Origin: Pseudomonadota bacterium
GTDB lineage: Bacteria; Pseudomonadota; Gammaproteobacteria; Burkholderiales; Thiobacillaceae
Length of the DNA: 64,000 nucleotides
Reading direction: 5' to 3'
NCBI GenBank assembly: GCA_021836225.1
Contig: JAKBJA010000133.1
Coordinates: 1-64,000 of the forward strand
Shown here: positions 8,544 to 18,702 of the stretch, piece by piece
How positions within the stretch are numbered: the stretch's first letter is position 1
Layout: each line of letters starts with the position of its first letter
The notes under the pieces: model-generated
Told to the model about the DNA's origin: nothing
Databases searched by the model: none
What the model saw: the letters and a program-made list of their open reading frames with translations, nothing else
Program-made: the position numbers and the translations under genes

Positions 8544-9113
8544 ATGCTTTTAATGATCGACAACTACGACAGCTTCACCTACAACCTCGTGCAGTATTTC
8601 GGCGAGCTGGGCGAAGACGTCAAGGTCATCCGCAACGACGAGATCGACCTCGCCGGCATTGCCGCGCTGAAACCCGACCACATCGTCGTTTCGCCCGGCC
8701 CCTGCACGCCCAACGAGGCGGGCGTGTCGGTGCCGCTGATCAGGGAATTCGCCGGCAGGATTCCCATCCTCGGCGTCTGCCTCGGCCACCAGAGCATCGG
8801 CCAGGCCTTCGGCGGCAGGATCGTGCGCGCCAAGGAACTGATGCACGGCAAGACCTCGATGATCCATCACCTGGATGTGGGCGTGTTCAAGGGGCTGCCG
8901 AATCCCTTCCGCGCCACCCGCTATCACTCGCTGGTGATCGAGCGCGAGTCGCTGCCGGACTGCCTCGAGATCACCGCGTGGACCGACGACGGCGAGATCA
9001 TGGGCGTGCGCCACAAGACGCTGGCGGTCGAGGGCGTGCAGTTCCACCCCGAGTCCATCCTCACCGAGCACGGCCACGCCATGCTGGCGAATTTCCTGAA
9101 AGGCTCGCGATGA
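8544..9113 (+). CDS. trpG: Anthranilate synthase glutamine amidotransferase subunit
   Basis: A 189-residue class I glutamine amidotransferase that supplies ammonia to TrpE for anthranilate synthesis. The catalytic triad is visible: Cys79 in GVCLGHQ, and His168 and Glu170 in VQFHPES. The oxyanion stretch [11 protein letters not shown] is present. The start [11 protein letters not shown] is the family norm; 18 further codons are open upstream but lack homology. The stop overlaps the trpD start by ATGA, so the two are translationally coupled. trpE is not in this window, so its partner is encoded elsewhere. It may also serve p-aminobenzoate synthase (PabA), as in many bacteria. Confidence 0.93.
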   Translation: MLLMIDNYDSFTYNLVQYFGELGEDVKVIRNDEIDLAGIAALKPDHIVVSPGPCTPNEAGVSVPLIREFAGRIPILGVCLGHQSIGQAFGGRIVRAKELMHGKTSMIHHLDVGVFKGLPNPFRATRYHSLVIERESLPDCLEITAWTDDGEIMGVRHKTLAVEGVQFHPESILTEHGHAMLANFLKGSR

Positions 9114-10141
9114 TCACGCCGCAGCAGGCAATCGCCCGGCTGGTCGAGCAGCGCGAAATCTTCCACGACGAGATGCTCTCGCTGATGCGCCAGATCATGC
9201 GCGGCGAACTGACGCCGGTGCAGATCGCCGGCATCATTACCGGCCTGCGGGTGAAGAAGGAGACGGTCGGCGAGATCGCCGCCGCGGCGCAGGTGATGCG
9301 CGAATTCGCCGCCAAGGTGCCGGCGCAGAGCAGCGCGAACCTGGTCGACACCTGCGGCACCGGCGGCGACGCTGCGCACACCTTCAATATTTCCACCACC
9401 GCCGCCTTCGTTGCTGCCGCGGCCGGGGCGCGCGTCGCCAAGCACGGCGGGCGCTCGGTCTCGTCGACCAGCGGCAGTGCCGACGTGCTGGAGGCGCTGG
9501 GCGTGAACCTCGACCTCACGCCCGAGCAGGTGGCCGAGAGCATCGACGCCATCGGCATCGGCTTCATGTTCGCGCCGAAATTCCATGGTGCGATGAAGCA
9601 CGCTGCTCCGGTGCGCCGCGAACTCGGGGTGCGCACGATTTTCAACATCCTCGGCCCGCTCACCAACCCGGCCGGCGCGCCGCACCAGGTGCTGGGGGTG
9701 TTCCATCCCGATCTGGTCGGCATTCTGGTGCGTGTACTGCAGCGTCTCGGCAGCCGCCACGTCATGGTGGTGCACGGCTCCGACGGCATGGACGAGATCA
9801 CGCTGGCCGGCGAGACGATGATCGGCGAACTGAAGGACGGCGAAGTCTCCGAATACATGATCCATCCGCGCGAGTTCGGCCTGGAAACCTGCAGCAACGA
9901 GGTGTTGAAGGTGTGGGATGCCACGCAGGCCAAGGACATGCTGCTGTCCGTGCTCGACGGCCTGCCGGGGCCGGCGCGCGATATCGTGCTGCTCAACGCC
10001 GGTGCCGCCATCTACGTGGCCGATCGTGCTGACACCCTGGGCGAGGGCATCGAGCTGGCGCGTGAGGCGATATCGAGCGGCGCGGCGCGGGAAAAACTGC
10101 GGCAGCTGATGGCGTTCTCCCAGCGCGCCACGGGGGCTTGA
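9110..10141 (+). CDS. trpD: Anthranilate phosphoribosyltransferase
   Basis: A 343-residue enzyme joining anthranilate to PRPP, the second step of tryptophan synthesis. The PRPP loop [15 protein letters not shown], the second glycine-rich motif [15 protein letters not shown] and the anthranilate-site region [20 protein letters not shown] are intact. Length matches the family. The ATG at 9110 overlaps the trpG stop; the frame stays open far upstream inside trpG, but that part is not homologous. It lies between trpG and trpC, the usual betaproteobacterial order. Confidence 0.95.
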   Translation: MITPQQAIARLVEQREIFHDEMLSLMRQIMRGELTPVQIAGIITGLRVKKETVGEIAAAAQVMREFAAKVPAQSSANLVDTCGTGGDAAHTFNISTTAAFVAAAAGARVAKHGGRSVSSTSGSADVLEALGVNLDLTPEQVAESIDAIGIGFMFAPKFHGAMKHAAPVRRELGVRTIFNILGPLTNPAGAPHQVLGVFHPDLVGILVRVLQRLGSRHVMVVHGSDGMDEITLAGETMIGELKDGEVSEYMIHPREFGLETCSNEVLKVWDATQAKDMLLSVLDGLPGPARDIVLLNAGAAIYVADRADTLGEGIELAREAISSGAAREKLRQLMAFSQRATGA

Positions 10142-10146
10142 GCACG

Positions 10147-10935
10147 ATGTCCGACATCCTCGAAAAGATCCTCGCCACCAAGCGTGACGAAATCGCTACC
10201 GGACTCGCGACGGTATCGCTGTCCGAGATGCAGGCGCGTGCCGCCGCCGCATTGCCGCCACGCGATTTTGTCGGCGCCCTGCGCGCGAAGCTGGCCGCCG
10301 GGCAGCCGGCAGTGATCGCCGAAATCAAGAAGGCCAGCCCGTCCAAGGGCGTGATCCGCCCCGACTTCCGGCCGGCCGAGATTGCGGCCAGCTACCAGGC
10401 GGGCGGTGCCGCGTGCCTGTCGGTGCTGACCGACCGCGATTATTTCCAGGGTAGCGCCGAGTATCTGAAAGAGGCGCGCGCCGCGTGTCGGCTTCCGGTG
10501 CTGCGCAAGGACTTCATCATCGACCCCTATCAGGTCTACGAAGCACGGGCGATGGGGGCGGACTGCATCCTGTTGATCGTCGCTGCGCTGGAACTGCCGG
10601 CGATGCAGGCGCTCGAGGCGCTGGCGTTCGAGCTGGGGATGGCGGTGCTGGTCGAGTCGCATAACGCCGCGGAACTCGACGCCGCACTGCAGTTGAAAAC
10701 GCCGCTGCAGGGAATCAACAACCGCAACCTGCGCACCTTCGAGGTGAGCCTCGACACCACGCTGACGCTGTTGCCGAAAATCGGCAGCGACCGCATCGTC
10801 GTCACGGAGTCGGGCATCCTCGCGCCGGCTGATGTCGCGAAGATGCGCAGCCATCAGGTCAACGGGTTTCTGGTGGGCGAGGCGTTCATGCGTGCCGCCA
10901 ATCCGGGCGCCGAACTGGCGCGGCTTTTCGCCTGA
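10147..10935 (+). CDS. trpC: Indole-3-glycerol phosphate synthase
   Basis: A 262-residue TIM-barrel enzyme that closes the indole ring from CdRP. Catalytic and phosphate motifs are present: [11 protein letters not shown] with the catalytic Lys, [33 protein letters not shown] and VTESGI. It is separate from trpF, as in most betaproteobacteria. The ATG at 10147 lies five bases after the trpD stop; a TTG three codons upstream overlaps that stop and is an alternative. No terminator is evident; the following 60 bases hold CTTGAAT-type short repeats. Confidence 0.95.
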   Translation: MSDILEKILATKRDEIATGLATVSLSEMQARAAAALPPRDFVGALRAKLAAGQPAVIAEIKKASPSKGVIRPDFRPAEIAASYQAGGAACLSVLTDRDYFQGSAEYLKEARAACRLPVLRKDFIIDPYQVYEARAMGADCILLIVAALELPAMQALEALAFELGMAVLVESHNAAELDAALQLKTPLQGINNRNLRTFEVSLDTTLTLLPKIGSDRIVVTESGILAPADVAKMRSHQVNGFLVGEAFMRAANPGAELARLFA

Positions 10936-11003
10936 TCGGATTCAAGGGCCAAGGCGCAGGATTCAAGAAAAAACCTTGATTCTTGCGTCTCGCAAGCCGC
11001 GCG

Positions 11004-12515
11004 TCAGCGCTTGCCGCCGAACAGGCTGCCCAGCACGCCGCGGATGATGGCGCGGCCGACCTGGCTGCCGATCGAGCGGGCCGCGGATTTTGCCATCGCC
11101 TCGACCGCCCCTTCGCGACGCCCACCGCGTCCGCCCAGAATGTCGCCCAGCACGCCGCCCAGCACGCCGCCCAGCGGCTGGTCTGCGGTCTTCGCCTGCT
11201 GCGCCGCCTGTTCCTGCACGGCCGCTGCCTGCGCCGCCTTTTCGGCGCGCGCCTTCAGCGTTTCGTAGGCGGATTCGCGGTCGACGGTCTTGTCGTAGAC
11301 GCCGGCAACCAGCGAGGTCTGCATCAGTTGCTGCCGCTGGGCCGCAGTAATCGGACCGATCTGTCCCTGCGGCGGCACGATGAAGGCGCGCTCGACCACG
11401 CCGGGGCGACCTTTTGCATCAAGGAAGGACACCAGCGCCTCGCCCACGCCGAGTTCGGTGATGAGGGTGGCCTCGTCCAGCGCCGGGTTGTCGCGCATGG
11501 TTTCGGCGGCGGCCTTGACCGCCTTCTGGTCGCGCGGAGAGAAGGCGCGCAGCGCGTGCTGCACGCGGTTGCCGAGCTGCGACAGCACCTTGTCGGGCAC
11601 GTCGGCCGGGTTCTGCGTGACGAAATACACCCCGACGCCCTTGGAGCGGATCAGCCGCACCACCTGCTCGATTTTTTCCACCAGCGCGTCGGGCGCGTCG
11701 GTGAACAGCAGGTGCGCTTCGTCGAAGAAGAACACCAGCTTGGGTTTGTCGAGGTCGCCGGCCTCGGGCAGGTTCTCGAACAGTTCGGACAGGAGCCACA
11801 GCAGCAGCGTGGCGTACATCTTGGGCGACTGCATCAGGCGGTCGGCCGACAGGATGTTGATGACGCCACGGCCGCGGTCGGTCTGGATGAGGTCAGCGAT
11901 GTTCAGCATCGGTTCGCCGAAGATCTGTGCGCCGCCCTGCGATTCCAGCGCCAGCAGGCCGCGCTGGATGGCGCCGATGGAGGCGGAGGACACATTGCCG
12001 TATTCGGTGGTGAATTCTTTTGCGTTGTCGCCGACGAAGGCGAGCATCGCGCGCAGGTCCTTCAGGTCGAGCAGCAGCAGACCGTTGTCGTCCGCCACCT
12101 TGAACACCAGATTGAGCACCCCGCTCTGGGTGTCGTTGAGGTCCAGCATGCGCCCGAGCAGCAGCGGGCCCATGTCGGATACGGTTGCGCGCACGGGATG
12201 GCCGGCTTCGCCGAACGGGTCCCACAGGGTGACCGGATAGCCCTGGTAGGCGAAGCCTTCGAGCTTGAGCGCTTCGACCCGCTCGGCCACCTTGGCGTTG
12301 CCGCCGCCGGCCTGCGATACCCCGGACAGGTCGCCTTTCACGTCGGACATGAAGCACGGAACGCCTATGCTGGAGAAGTGCTCGGCCAGGGTCTGCAGGG
12401 TGACGGTCTTGCCGGTTCCGGTGGCGCCGGTGACGAGGCCGTGGCGGTTGGCCATCTGCGGCAGCAGGAAGAGGTCGGTGGCGGCATTGCGGGCGACGAG
12501 CAGCGGTTCGGTCAT
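11004..12515 (-). CDS. HerA/FtsK-like ATPase of the DUF853 (YjgR) family
   Basis: A 503-residue P-loop ATPase. Walker A GATGTGKT is at residues 30-37, a second conserved block reads [13 protein letters not shown], and Walker [11 protein letters not shown] is near residue 255. This is the DUF853 family, related to HerA helicases and including E. coli YjgR; a DNA pump role is inferred and no substrate is known. The C terminus departs from the ATPase core: an Ala/Gln-rich helix, then a Gly-rich segment ([19 protein letters not shown]) and a basic hydrophobic end. It is convergent with trpC and divergent from ndh, with no partner gene nearby, such as the NurA nuclease that accompanies archaeal HerA. 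Confidence 0.85.
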   Translation of the reverse strand: MTEPLLVARNAATDLFLLPQMANRHGLVTGATGTGKTVTLQTLAEHFSSIGVPCFMSDVKGDLSGVSQAGGGNAKVAERVEALKLEGFAYQGYPVTLWDPFGEAGHPVRATVSDMGPLLLGRMLDLNDTQSGVLNLVFKVADDNGLLLLDLKDLRAMLAFVGDNAKEFTTEYGNVSSASIGAIQRGLLALESQGGAQIFGEPMLNIADLIQTDRGRGVINILSADRLMQSPKMYATLLLWLLSELFENLPEAGDLDKPKLVFFFDEAHLLFTDAPDALVEKIEQVVRLIRSKGVGVYFVTQNPADVPDKVLSQLGNRVQHALRAFSPRDQKAVKAAAETMRDNPALDEATLITELGVGEALVSFLDAKGRPGVVERAFIVPPQGQIGPITAAQRQQLMQTSLVAGVYDKTVDRESAYETLKARAEKAAQAAAVQEQAAQQAKTADQPLGGVLGGVLGDILGGRGGRREGAVEAMAKSAARSIGSQVGRAIIRGVLGSLFGGKR

Positions 12516-12642
12516 GGCAGTTCCTGGGTCAGGGATGCTGGAATTCTAGCGAGTTCGATGGCGGCGCGTATCGAGCAAAGAATAGAAGCAAATGCTAATG
12601 TTCCGGGTATCATCGCGCTACGACGAAAACGGGAGGCTATTT

Positions 12643-13965
12643 GTGGCAATGGAACAGCAGGTGCATGAAATCGTCATCGTGGGCGGCGGCGCGGGTGGTC
12701 TGGAACTGGCGACCCGGCTGGGCGACAAGCTCGGCAAAAAGAAGCGTGCGAACATCACGCTGATCGACGCCTCGCCCTCGCACCTGTGGAAGCCGCTGCT
12801 GTACGAAGTCGCGGCGGGCAGCCTCGATTCGTACGCCGAGCGGCTGGAATACCTGGCGCAGGGGCACTGGCACGGTTTCACCTTCCGTCTCGGCCGCATG
12901 GACGGCCTCGACCGCAAGCGCCAGGAAGTCAGCGTCGCGCCGACGCTGGACGAGAACGGCCTCGAGATCATTCCGCGCCGGACGTTTCATTACGACACGT
13001 TGATCATCGCGGTCGGTTCGGTCGGCAACGACTTCGGCGTGCCGGGCGTGAAGGAGCATTGCATCATGCTCGACACCCCCGAGCAGGCGCGCGAATTCCA
13101 TCGCCGCCACATCAACGCCTGCCTGCGCGCCAATACGCAGACCGAGGCCGTCGCGCCCGGCCAGCTCACCGTCGGCATCGTCGGCGCCGGTGCCACCGGC
13201 GTCGAACTCGCCGCCGAGTTGCACGACACCACGCGCGAACTGTCGTACTACGGCATGGACCACATCGAGCCCGAAAAGAGCCTGAAGCTGCTGATCGTCG
13301 AGGCCTCCGACCGCATCCTGCCGGGACTGCCGCCGCGCCTGTCGGCCGCTGCCGCCGAACGTCTGGCCGAGCTCGGGGTGGAGATGCACACCGGCGAGCG
13401 CATCGTCGAGGTGCGCGCCGACGGCATGCTGACCGCCGACGGCAAGTTCATCCCCGCCAGCATGATGGTGTGGTCGGCGGGCATCAAGGCGCCGGATTTC
13501 CTGAAGGACATCGACGGCCTGGAAACCAACCGTGCCAACCAGCTGGTCGTGCGTCCCACGCTGCAGACCACGCGCGACGACAACATCTTCGCCTTCGGCG
13601 ATTGTGCCGCCTGCGCGCTGCCCGACGGCAAGGGTTTCGTCCCCCCGCGCGCGCAGGCCGCGCACCAGCAGGCCTCGATGCTGGCGAAGTCGATCTGCCG
13701 GCGTTTCCGCGGCAAGTCGCTGCCGGAGTATGTCTACCGCGACTACGGCTCGCTGATTGCGCTCGGCCGCTTCTCCACCGTCGGCAACCTGATGGGCGCG
13801 CTCACCGGCGGCAGCATCATGATCGAGGGTGTGATGGCGCGGCTGGTGTACTGGTCCTTGCACAAGATGCACGAGATCGCGCTGCACGGCTGGTTCAAGA
13901 CTTCGCTCACGACCTACGCCCATTTCATCAGCACGCCGACGCGGGCGCGCATCAAGCTGCACTGA
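12643..13965 (+). CDS. ndh: Type II NADH:quinone oxidoreductase
   Basis: A 440-residue single-subunit, non-pumping NADH dehydrogenase of the inner membrane surface. It has two Rossmann motifs, FAD-binding VGGGAGGLELA near residue 14 and NADH-binding GIVGAGATGVELAAEL near residue 180, and the FAD motif FAFGDCAAC. The C-terminal region (LVYWSLHKMHEIALHGW) fits membrane attachment. GTG at 12643 has GGGAGG six bases upstream; ATG at 12649 is two codons further. It feeds the same quinone pool as Sqr. Monocistronic, closed by a strong terminator. Confidence 0.92.
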   Translation: MAMEQQVHEIVIVGGGAGGLELATRLGDKLGKKKRANITLIDASPSHLWKPLLYEVAAGSLDSYAERLEYLAQGHWHGFTFRLGRMDGLDRKRQEVSVAPTLDENGLEIIPRRTFHYDTLIIAVGSVGNDFGVPGVKEHCIMLDTPEQAREFHRRHINACLRANTQTEAVAPGQLTVGIVGAGATGVELAAELHDTTRELSYYGMDHIEPEKSLKLLIVEASDRILPGLPPRLSAAAAERLAELGVEMHTGERIVEVRADGMLTADGKFIPASMMVWSAGIKAPDFLKDIDGLETNRANQLVVRPTLQTTRDDNIFAFGDCAACALPDGKGFVPPRAQAAHQQASMLAKSICRRFRGKSLPEYVYRDYGSLIALGRFSTVGNLMGALTGGSIMIEGVMARLVYWSLHKMHEIALHGWFKTSLTTYAHFISTPTRARIKLH

Positions 13966-14014
13966 CCGTCATCCACCATCAGGCGTCGCGCTCGGCAGGG
14001 GTGAGGCGGGTTTG

Positions 14015-14052
14015 GCCGCCTGCCCGACCCTGTTGGGCAGGCGGCGTTTTTT
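14015..14052 (+). terminator. Rho-independent terminator of ndh
   Basis: Eleven-base arms (GCCGCCTGCCC and its complement) with a 9-base loop are followed by a T run. Confidence 0.88.
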
Positions 14053-14056
14053 GTTG

Positions 14057-14107
14057 TTCACAAAAAAGGACAATCGTCCTATTATTATTAGATGATCATC
14101 TAATAAT
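14057..14107 (+). promoter_or_regulatory. Promoter with overlapping TetR-type operator
   Basis: A -35 box TTCACA (14057-14062), a 17-bp spacer and a -10 box TATTAT (14080-14085) precede the SDR gene. A perfect 24-bp palindrome (half-site ATTATTAGATGA, 14084-14107) starts on the -10 box and covers the transcription start, as expected of a repressor operator. A shorter repeat AGGAC-N4-GTCCT sits between the promoter elements. The TetR gene downstream is the natural candidate regulator. Confidence 0.75.
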
Positions 14108-14116
14108 GGACAGGAC

Positions 14117-15127
14117 ATGAAAAAAACTGTGGTGGTGGCCGGAGCAACCGGGTTTGCGGGCAGCCATGTGCTGGAGGCGCTGGCGAAGGTCGACAATTTG
14201 CACGTCGTCGCGGTTTGCCGCGACAGGCAGAAATTGATCCCGGGGTTTGCGGGCGAAGTCCGCGAAGGCGACCTGCGTGACGCAGCGTTCCGCGCACTTG
14301 CCGTGCAAGGCGCCGACATTCTCTGCAATGCGATGGCGTGGAGTTCGCTATGGGGCCATGCCGAGCCCTCGCGCCGGCTCTTTCTCGAGCCCAATCTCGC
14401 CCTGATCGAGGCGGCCAAAACGGCCGGCGTGAAACGCTACATCAACACCAGCACGACCAGCGCTGCGGCCCCCGACCATTCGGCCGACCCCGACAGCAAG
14501 GGTGTGATACGCCCGCTGTGGCCGCATCTGGGCAATGTCGTCAGGATAGAAGATGCATTGCGCAATGCCGCCGGACCCGGATTCCAGGTGGTCAATCTGC
14601 GCCTCGGCATCTACGCGGGGCGCCGCTATGCACTCGGCGTGCTGCCAATCCTGGTTCCGCGTCTGAAGACCCATCTGGTACCGTGGGTGGCAGGAGGGCG
14701 AACCCATCTTCCCGTCATCGACGGACGCGATATCGGGCAGGCCTTCGCCTGCGCGGTCGAAGCCGAAGGCCTGGCCCCGTATGAAGGGTTCAACATCGTT
14801 GGGCCGAGCGTGCCGACGGTGCGCGAGGTCATAACTCTGCTGCATGAAGAGTATGCGTTGCCCATGCCCCATTTCAGCGTGCCCTTCGCCGTCGCCTATC
14901 CGTTCGCCTGGCTGATGGAAAAGCTCGACCCTGTCGTGCCGTGGGAGCCGCTGGTCACGCGCAGCATCGTGCACCTCATGGAGGAGACCGGCGCGGACAA
15001 CAGCAAGGCGGAACGGTTGCTGGGTTATCGCCCTGCGCACGGCTGGCGCGAAGCGATACGCGCCCAGATGCAGGAAATGTCGCTGCGCCAGACGCGGCCC
15101 ATGTCCATGGTGCGCCCGCTTGCCTGA
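14117..15127 (+). CDS. NAD-dependent epimerase/dehydratase-type SDR protein
   Basis: A 336-residue extended short-chain dehydrogenase-like protein. The cofactor motif GATGFAGSHV is at residues 9-18 and a conserved VKRYINTSTTSAA segment follows the fourth strand. The usual YxxxK pair is not obvious: the expected place reads WPHLGNVVRIEDALR, so the protein may be an atypical or non-catalytic member. C-terminal regions resemble the sterol-dehydrogenase-like branch. It is transcribed with the TetR gene 73 bp downstream and should be derepressed by that regulator's ligand. Substrate unknown. Confidence 0.7.
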   Translation: MKKTVVVAGATGFAGSHVLEALAKVDNLHVVAVCRDRQKLIPGFAGEVREGDLRDAAFRALAVQGADILCNAMAWSSLWGHAEPSRRLFLEPNLALIEAAKTAGVKRYINTSTTSAAAPDHSADPDSKGVIRPLWPHLGNVVRIEDALRNAAGPGFQVVNLRLGIYAGRRYALGVLPILVPRLKTHLVPWVAGGRTHLPVIDGRDIGQAFACAVEAEGLAPYEGFNIVGPSVPTVREVITLLHEEYALPMPHFSVPFAVAYPFAWLMEKLDPVVPWEPLVTRSIVHLMEETGADNSKAERLLGYRPAHGWREAIRAQMQEMSLRQTRPMSMVRPLA

Positions 15128-15200
15128 ATCATCGAGCCGATCGTCCTGCCTGTCATGGGGAACGCTTCAATCCGCGGCACTGTGAACGACCTTGGATAAA

Positions 15201-15779
15201 ATGCGCACTATGGCGAGCAAAGGCGAAAAGACACGCGCGGATATCGTGGCGTGCGCGCGGGCACTGTTTTACGAGCATGGCTACGACGGCACCTCGTTCA
15301 GCCAGATTGTCGACGCGACCGGACTGTTCCGGGGAAACATCTATCACTATTTCAAGACCAAGGATGACATCCTCGGCGCCGTCGTCGAGCGCTATCTGGA
15401 GGATTACCGGGCTTTGCTGGGCCGATGGGAGCGCGAGCATGACGAGCCCAAGGCCAGGCTGCGCGCGTTCGTCGACATGATCGTCGGACGCAAGGCGGAA
15501 CTGGTCCACTACGGCTGTCCCATCGGCAGCCTCAATACCGAGCTGGGAAAAGAGCGGCGCGAGCTTCAAGGCGTGGCGCGCGGCCTGTTCGACCTTTTCC
15601 GGGGGTGGCTGGCCGCGCGCTTCGAAGAACTGGGACGGAGCAAGCAGGATGCAGACGCACTTGCCCTGCATCTTCTGGGGCGGGCGCAGGGCATCGCCGT
15701 GATTTCACATGTCTACCAGGACACACACCTGCTGGAACGCGAAGCCAGCCAGTTGAAAGACTGGGTCGACCGGCTCTAG
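15201..15779 (+). CDS. TetR/AcrR family regulator
   Basis: A 192-residue one-component regulator. The N-terminal helix-turn-helix (about residues 10-58) has the family pattern ALFYEHGYDGTSFSQIV...GNIYHYFKTKDD; the helical C-terminal half would bind an unidentified ligand. One cysteine lies in VHYGCPIGSL, a position often found in LmrA/YxaF-like members. It follows the SDR gene on the same strand, and a perfect 24-bp palindrome covers that gene's promoter, so autorepression of the pair is likely. The start is uncertain: ATGs at 15201 and 15210 both lack strong ribosome sites. Confidence 0.85.
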   Translation: MRTMASKGEKTRADIVACARALFYEHGYDGTSFSQIVDATGLFRGNIYHYFKTKDDILGAVVERYLEDYRALLGRWEREHDEPKARLRAFVDMIVGRKAELVHYGCPIGSLNTELGKERRELQGVARGLFDLFRGWLAARFEELGRSKQDADALALHLLGRAQGIAVISHVYQDTHLLEREASQLKDWVDRL

Positions 15780-15801
15780 CCGGTGCATGACTGTTTCGCT
15801 G

Positions 15802-16827
15802 TCAGGCGTGCCTGCTTGCCCCCGACCACAGCCAGGCCGCGCCGCGCACGCCGCTGGAGTCACCGTATTTCGGCGGCACCAGTTTGGTGTTCACACGATC
15901 GGAAAATACGTAGCGCGGCCATAGCCGCGGCACGGTGTCATAGAGCCGGGCGATGTTGGAGAGCCCGCCGCCCAGCACGATGACGTCCGGGTCAAGCAGG
16001 TTGATGACGCCGGCGAGCGCGCGCGCCAGTCGTTCTTCATACCGCGCCAGCGTGGCGCTGCAGGGTCCATAGCCCGCGTTCGCCAACTGCACGATCTCGT
16101 GCGCAGGCAACTCCTCGCCGCCGTAGCGCACATGGTCGGCGGCCAGCGCCGGACCCGAGAGCCAGGTTTCGATACAGCCTTTTTTTCCACAGTAGCAGGC
16201 TGGCGCGGCCTCGAGTTCGCGCGGACTCGGCCACGGATGCAGGATCGCCTCGCCGGTGGCCGGGTGCTGGCCGGTGCCGTCGCGGTCGGCCTGAGCATGG
16301 GCGAACTGGAAGTAGGGCAGCGGCGAGTGCCCCCATTCGCCAGCGATCGCATTGGCCCCCTTCAGCAGGTTGCCGTGCACCACCACGCCGCCGCCGACAC
16401 CGGTACCGAGGATCACGCCGAACACGCTGTTTGCGCCTGCGGCAGAACCATCGATAGCCTCCGACAGGGCAAAACAGTCGGCGTCGTTGGCGAGCCGCAC
16501 TTCGCGGTTCAGCGCGCGTTCGAGATCTTCCTGCAGGGGCTTGCCGTTGAGACAGGTCGAGTTGCAGTTCTTCATCAGGCCCGTTGCGGGCGAGACCGCG
16601 CCCGGGGTGCCGACGCCGACGCTGCCGCTTTGCCCGAGCTCGTGCTCGGCCGCATGGACCAGTGCGGCGACCGCGGCCACGGTCGCCAGATAGTCGTTCT
16701 GCGGGGTCGGCACGCGGCGGCGCAGGATTTCATGGCCCTCGGCGTCGAGTGCGACGAGTTCGATCTTGGTACCGCCGAGGTCGATGCCCAGGCGGAGGGA
16801 GGTGGCCAAAATGCTAGAATTGCGCAT
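15802..16827 (-). CDS. ROK-family sugar kinase, fructokinase-like
   Basis: A 341-residue ATP-dependent sugar kinase. The phosphate motif IDLGGTK is at residues 15-21, the catalytic stretch [14 protein letters not shown] carries the Asp base, and the zinc signature [18 protein letters not shown] is complete. Overall it resembles Mak/fructokinase or N-acetylglucosamine kinase members; the sugar cannot be assigned. The ATG at 16827 has no clear ribosome site, and TTG at 16809, just before the conserved core, is an alternative. It is divergent from yebC with only about 20 bp between starts, so regulatory sequences overlap its first codons. Confidence 0.87.
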   Translation of the reverse strand: MRNSSILATSLRLGIDLGGTKIELVALDAEGHEILRRRVPTPQNDYLATVAAVAALVHAAEHELGQSGSVGVGTPGAVSPATGLMKNCNSTCLNGKPLQEDLERALNREVRLANDADCFALSEAIDGSAAGANSVFGVILGTGVGGGVVVHGNLLKGANAIAGEWGHSPLPYFQFAHAQADRDGTGQHPATGEAILHPWPSPRELEAAPACYCGKKGCIETWLSGPALAADHVRYGGEELPAHEIVQLANAGYGPCSATLARYEERLARALAGVINLLDPDVIVLGGGLSNIARLYDTVPRLWPRYVFSDRVNTKLVPPKYGDSSGVRGAAWLWSGASRHA

Positions 16828-16848
16828 TATTTTTGCGTTGGAATCGAC

Positions 16849-17580
16849 ATGGCAGGACATTCGAAATGGGCCAACATCCAGCACCGCAAGGGTCGCCAGG
16901 ATGCCAAGCGCGGCAAGATCTTCACCAAGCTTATCAAGGAAATCACCGTGGCCGCCAAAATGGGTGGCGGCGACCCCGCGATGAACCCGCGCCTGCGGCT
17001 GGCGATCGAGAAGGGCAAGGCCGAGTCGTTGCCGAAGGACAATATTGAAAACGCGATCAAGCGCGGTACCGGCCAACTCGAGGGTGTGAACTACGAGGAA
17101 GCGCGCTACGAGGGCTACGGCATCGGCGGCGTCGCGGTGATGGTCGACTGCCTGACCGACAACAAGGTGCGCACCGTCGCCGACGTGCGCCATGCCTTCA
17201 CCAAGCACGGCGGCAACATGGGCACCGACGGCTGCGTGGCATTCCAGTTCAAGCACTGCGGCCAGATCATCCTGGAGCCCGGCGCGAGCGAGGAAGCGGT
17301 GATGGAAGCCGCGCTCGACGCCGGCGCCGACGACATCATCCCCAACGAGGACGGCTCGATCGAAGTGCTGACCTCGCCCGATCCCAAGGCCTTCGAGGCG
17401 GTGAAGGAAGCGCTGGAAAAAGCCGGATTCAAACCGGCGGTTGCGGAGATCACCATGCGCCCGGAAGCCGAAACCGAACTGACCGGCGATGACGCGGTGA
17501 AGATGCAGAAGATCCTCGACGCGCTCGACTCGCTTGACGACGTGCAGGATGTCTACACCAACGCCGTGTTGCCGGAGTAA
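16849..17580 (+). CDS. yebC: YebC/TACO1-family translation and regulatory protein
   Basis: A 243-residue member of the YebC family, starting [15 protein letters not shown] as is nearly universal. The conserved YEGYG and [14 protein letters not shown] segments are present. Family members act in translation of difficult motifs such as polyproline, and some were described as DNA-binding regulators. An extended -10 element (TGCTAGAAT, 16812-16820) lies upstream. yebC followed by ruvC, ruvA and ruvB is a classic arrangement, and the ruvC start is only 9 nt after its stop. Confidence 0.95.
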   Translation: MAGHSKWANIQHRKGRQDAKRGKIFTKLIKEITVAAKMGGGDPAMNPRLRLAIEKGKAESLPKDNIENAIKRGTGQLEGVNYEEARYEGYGIGGVAVMVDCLTDNKVRTVADVRHAFTKHGGNMGTDGCVAFQFKHCGQIILEPGASEEAVMEAALDAGADDIIPNEDGSIEVLTSPDPKAFEAVKEALEKAGFKPAVAEITMRPEAETELTGDDAVKMQKILDALDSLDDVQDVYTNAVLPE

Positions 17581-17588
17581 GCCTCCCT

Positions 17589-18104
17589 TTGCGCATCCTC
17601 GGCATTGATCCCGGTTTGCGTCTCACCGGCTTTGGTCTGATTGAACAGACCGGGCAGAAGCTGGCCTATATTGCCAGTGGCGTGATCAGGAGCGGCGAGG
17701 GCAGCCTGCCGCAGCGGCTGGGCGTGCTGTTTGCGGGGCTGAACGAAGTGATCGCCACTTACCGGCCCGATACCTGCGCGGTGGAAATCGTCTTCGTCAA
17801 CGTCAACCCGCAGTCGACGCTGCTGCTCGGCCAGGCACGCGGCGCGGCGATCTGCGCGGCGGTCTCGAATGAATTGCTGGTGGCGGAATACACTGCCTTG
17901 CAGATCAAGCAGGCCGTGGTTGGCCACGGCAAGGCCGCCAAGGAACAGGTGCAGGAAATGGTCAAGCGCCTGCTGGGCCTGCCCGTCGCGCCGACCGCCG
18001 ATGCCGCCGATGCGCTCGCCTGCGCCATCACCCACGCGCATGGCAGCCGATTGGGCACGCACTCCACCGCAGGCTACCGCGTCAAGGGCGGGCGACTGGT
18101 ATGA
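17589..18104 (+). CDS. ruvC: Holliday junction resolvase RuvC
   Basis: A 171-residue endonuclease that resolves Holliday junctions with RuvAB. The first acidic residue is in [10 protein letters not shown], the second in CAVEIVFVN, and the C-terminal pair in [16 protein letters not shown]. The start is TTG at 17589, directly before RILGIDPG; weak initiation is common for this low-level protein. It lies in the yebC-ruvC-ruvA run. Confidence 0.95.
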   Translation: MRILGIDPGLRLTGFGLIEQTGQKLAYIASGVIRSGEGSLPQRLGVLFAGLNEVIATYRPDTCAVEIVFVNVNPQSTLLLGQARGAAICAAVSNELLVAEYTALQIKQAVVGHGKAAKEQVQEMVKRLLGLPVAPTADAADALACAITHAHGSRLGTHSTAGYRVKGGRLV

Positions 18105-18117
18105 ACAAGGATTTCAC

Positions 18118-18693
18118 ATGATAGGCAGAATTACCGGCACCCTCGCCGCCAAGCAGCCGCCGCAGGTGCTGGTGGACGTGAGCGGCGTCGGCTACGAAAT
18201 CGACGTGCCGATGAGCACCTTCTACAACCTGCCGGCAATCGGCGAAAAGATCAGCCTGCTCACCCATCTGGCCATCCGCGAGGATGCGCACCTGCTGTAT
18301 GGCTTCGGCAGCGAAGTCGAGCGTGCGGCGTTTCGCGAACTGCTGAAAGTCTCAGGCATCGGCGCCAAGACCGCGCTGTCGGTGCTGTCCGGCCTGTCGG
18401 TCAACGACCTGTCGGCGGCGATTGCCGCGCAGGAAATCGGTCGTATCGTCAAGGTCCCCGGCATCGGCAAGAAAACCGCCGAGCGCCTGCTGCTCGAATT
18501 GAAGGGCAAGCCGGTATTCGCTGGCGCGATTGCCAGCACGGAACCGGCCGGCGTGTCGGACGACGTGCGCCAGGCACTGCTGGCGCTCGGCTACAACGAG
18601 CGCGAAACCACCGAGGCCGTGCGCAAGCTGCCGCCCGACCTGCCGGTGGGCGAGGCGATCCGGCAGGCGCTGAGGGCCTTGTCGAAGACCTGA
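18118..18693 (+). CDS. ruvA: Holliday junction DNA helicase subunit RuvA
   Basis: A 191-residue junction-binding protein that forms tetramers and loads RuvB. Domain I starts MIGRITGTL; two helix-hairpin-helix motifs read [10 protein letters not shown] and [13 protein letters not shown]; the C-terminal RuvB-contact domain ([16 protein letters not shown]) is present. It begins 13 nt after ruvC with AAGG upstream. ruvB does not follow directly: a diguanylate cyclase gene lies between them. Confidence 0.96.
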   Translation: MIGRITGTLAAKQPPQVLVDVSGVGYEIDVPMSTFYNLPAIGEKISLLTHLAIREDAHLLYGFGSEVERAAFRELLKVSGIGAKTALSVLSGLSVNDLSAAIAAQEIGRIVKVPGIGKKTAERLLLELKGKPVFAGAIASTEPAGVSDDVRQALLALGYNERETTEAVRKLPPDLPVGEAIRQALRALSKT

Positions 18694-18702
18694 ACCCGCC
18701 CT

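Noticed and set aside
15802..17256. Longer minus-strand frame extending the ROK kinase
   Set aside because: The N-terminal 140 codons are antisense to yebC; the kinase fold begins near 16827.
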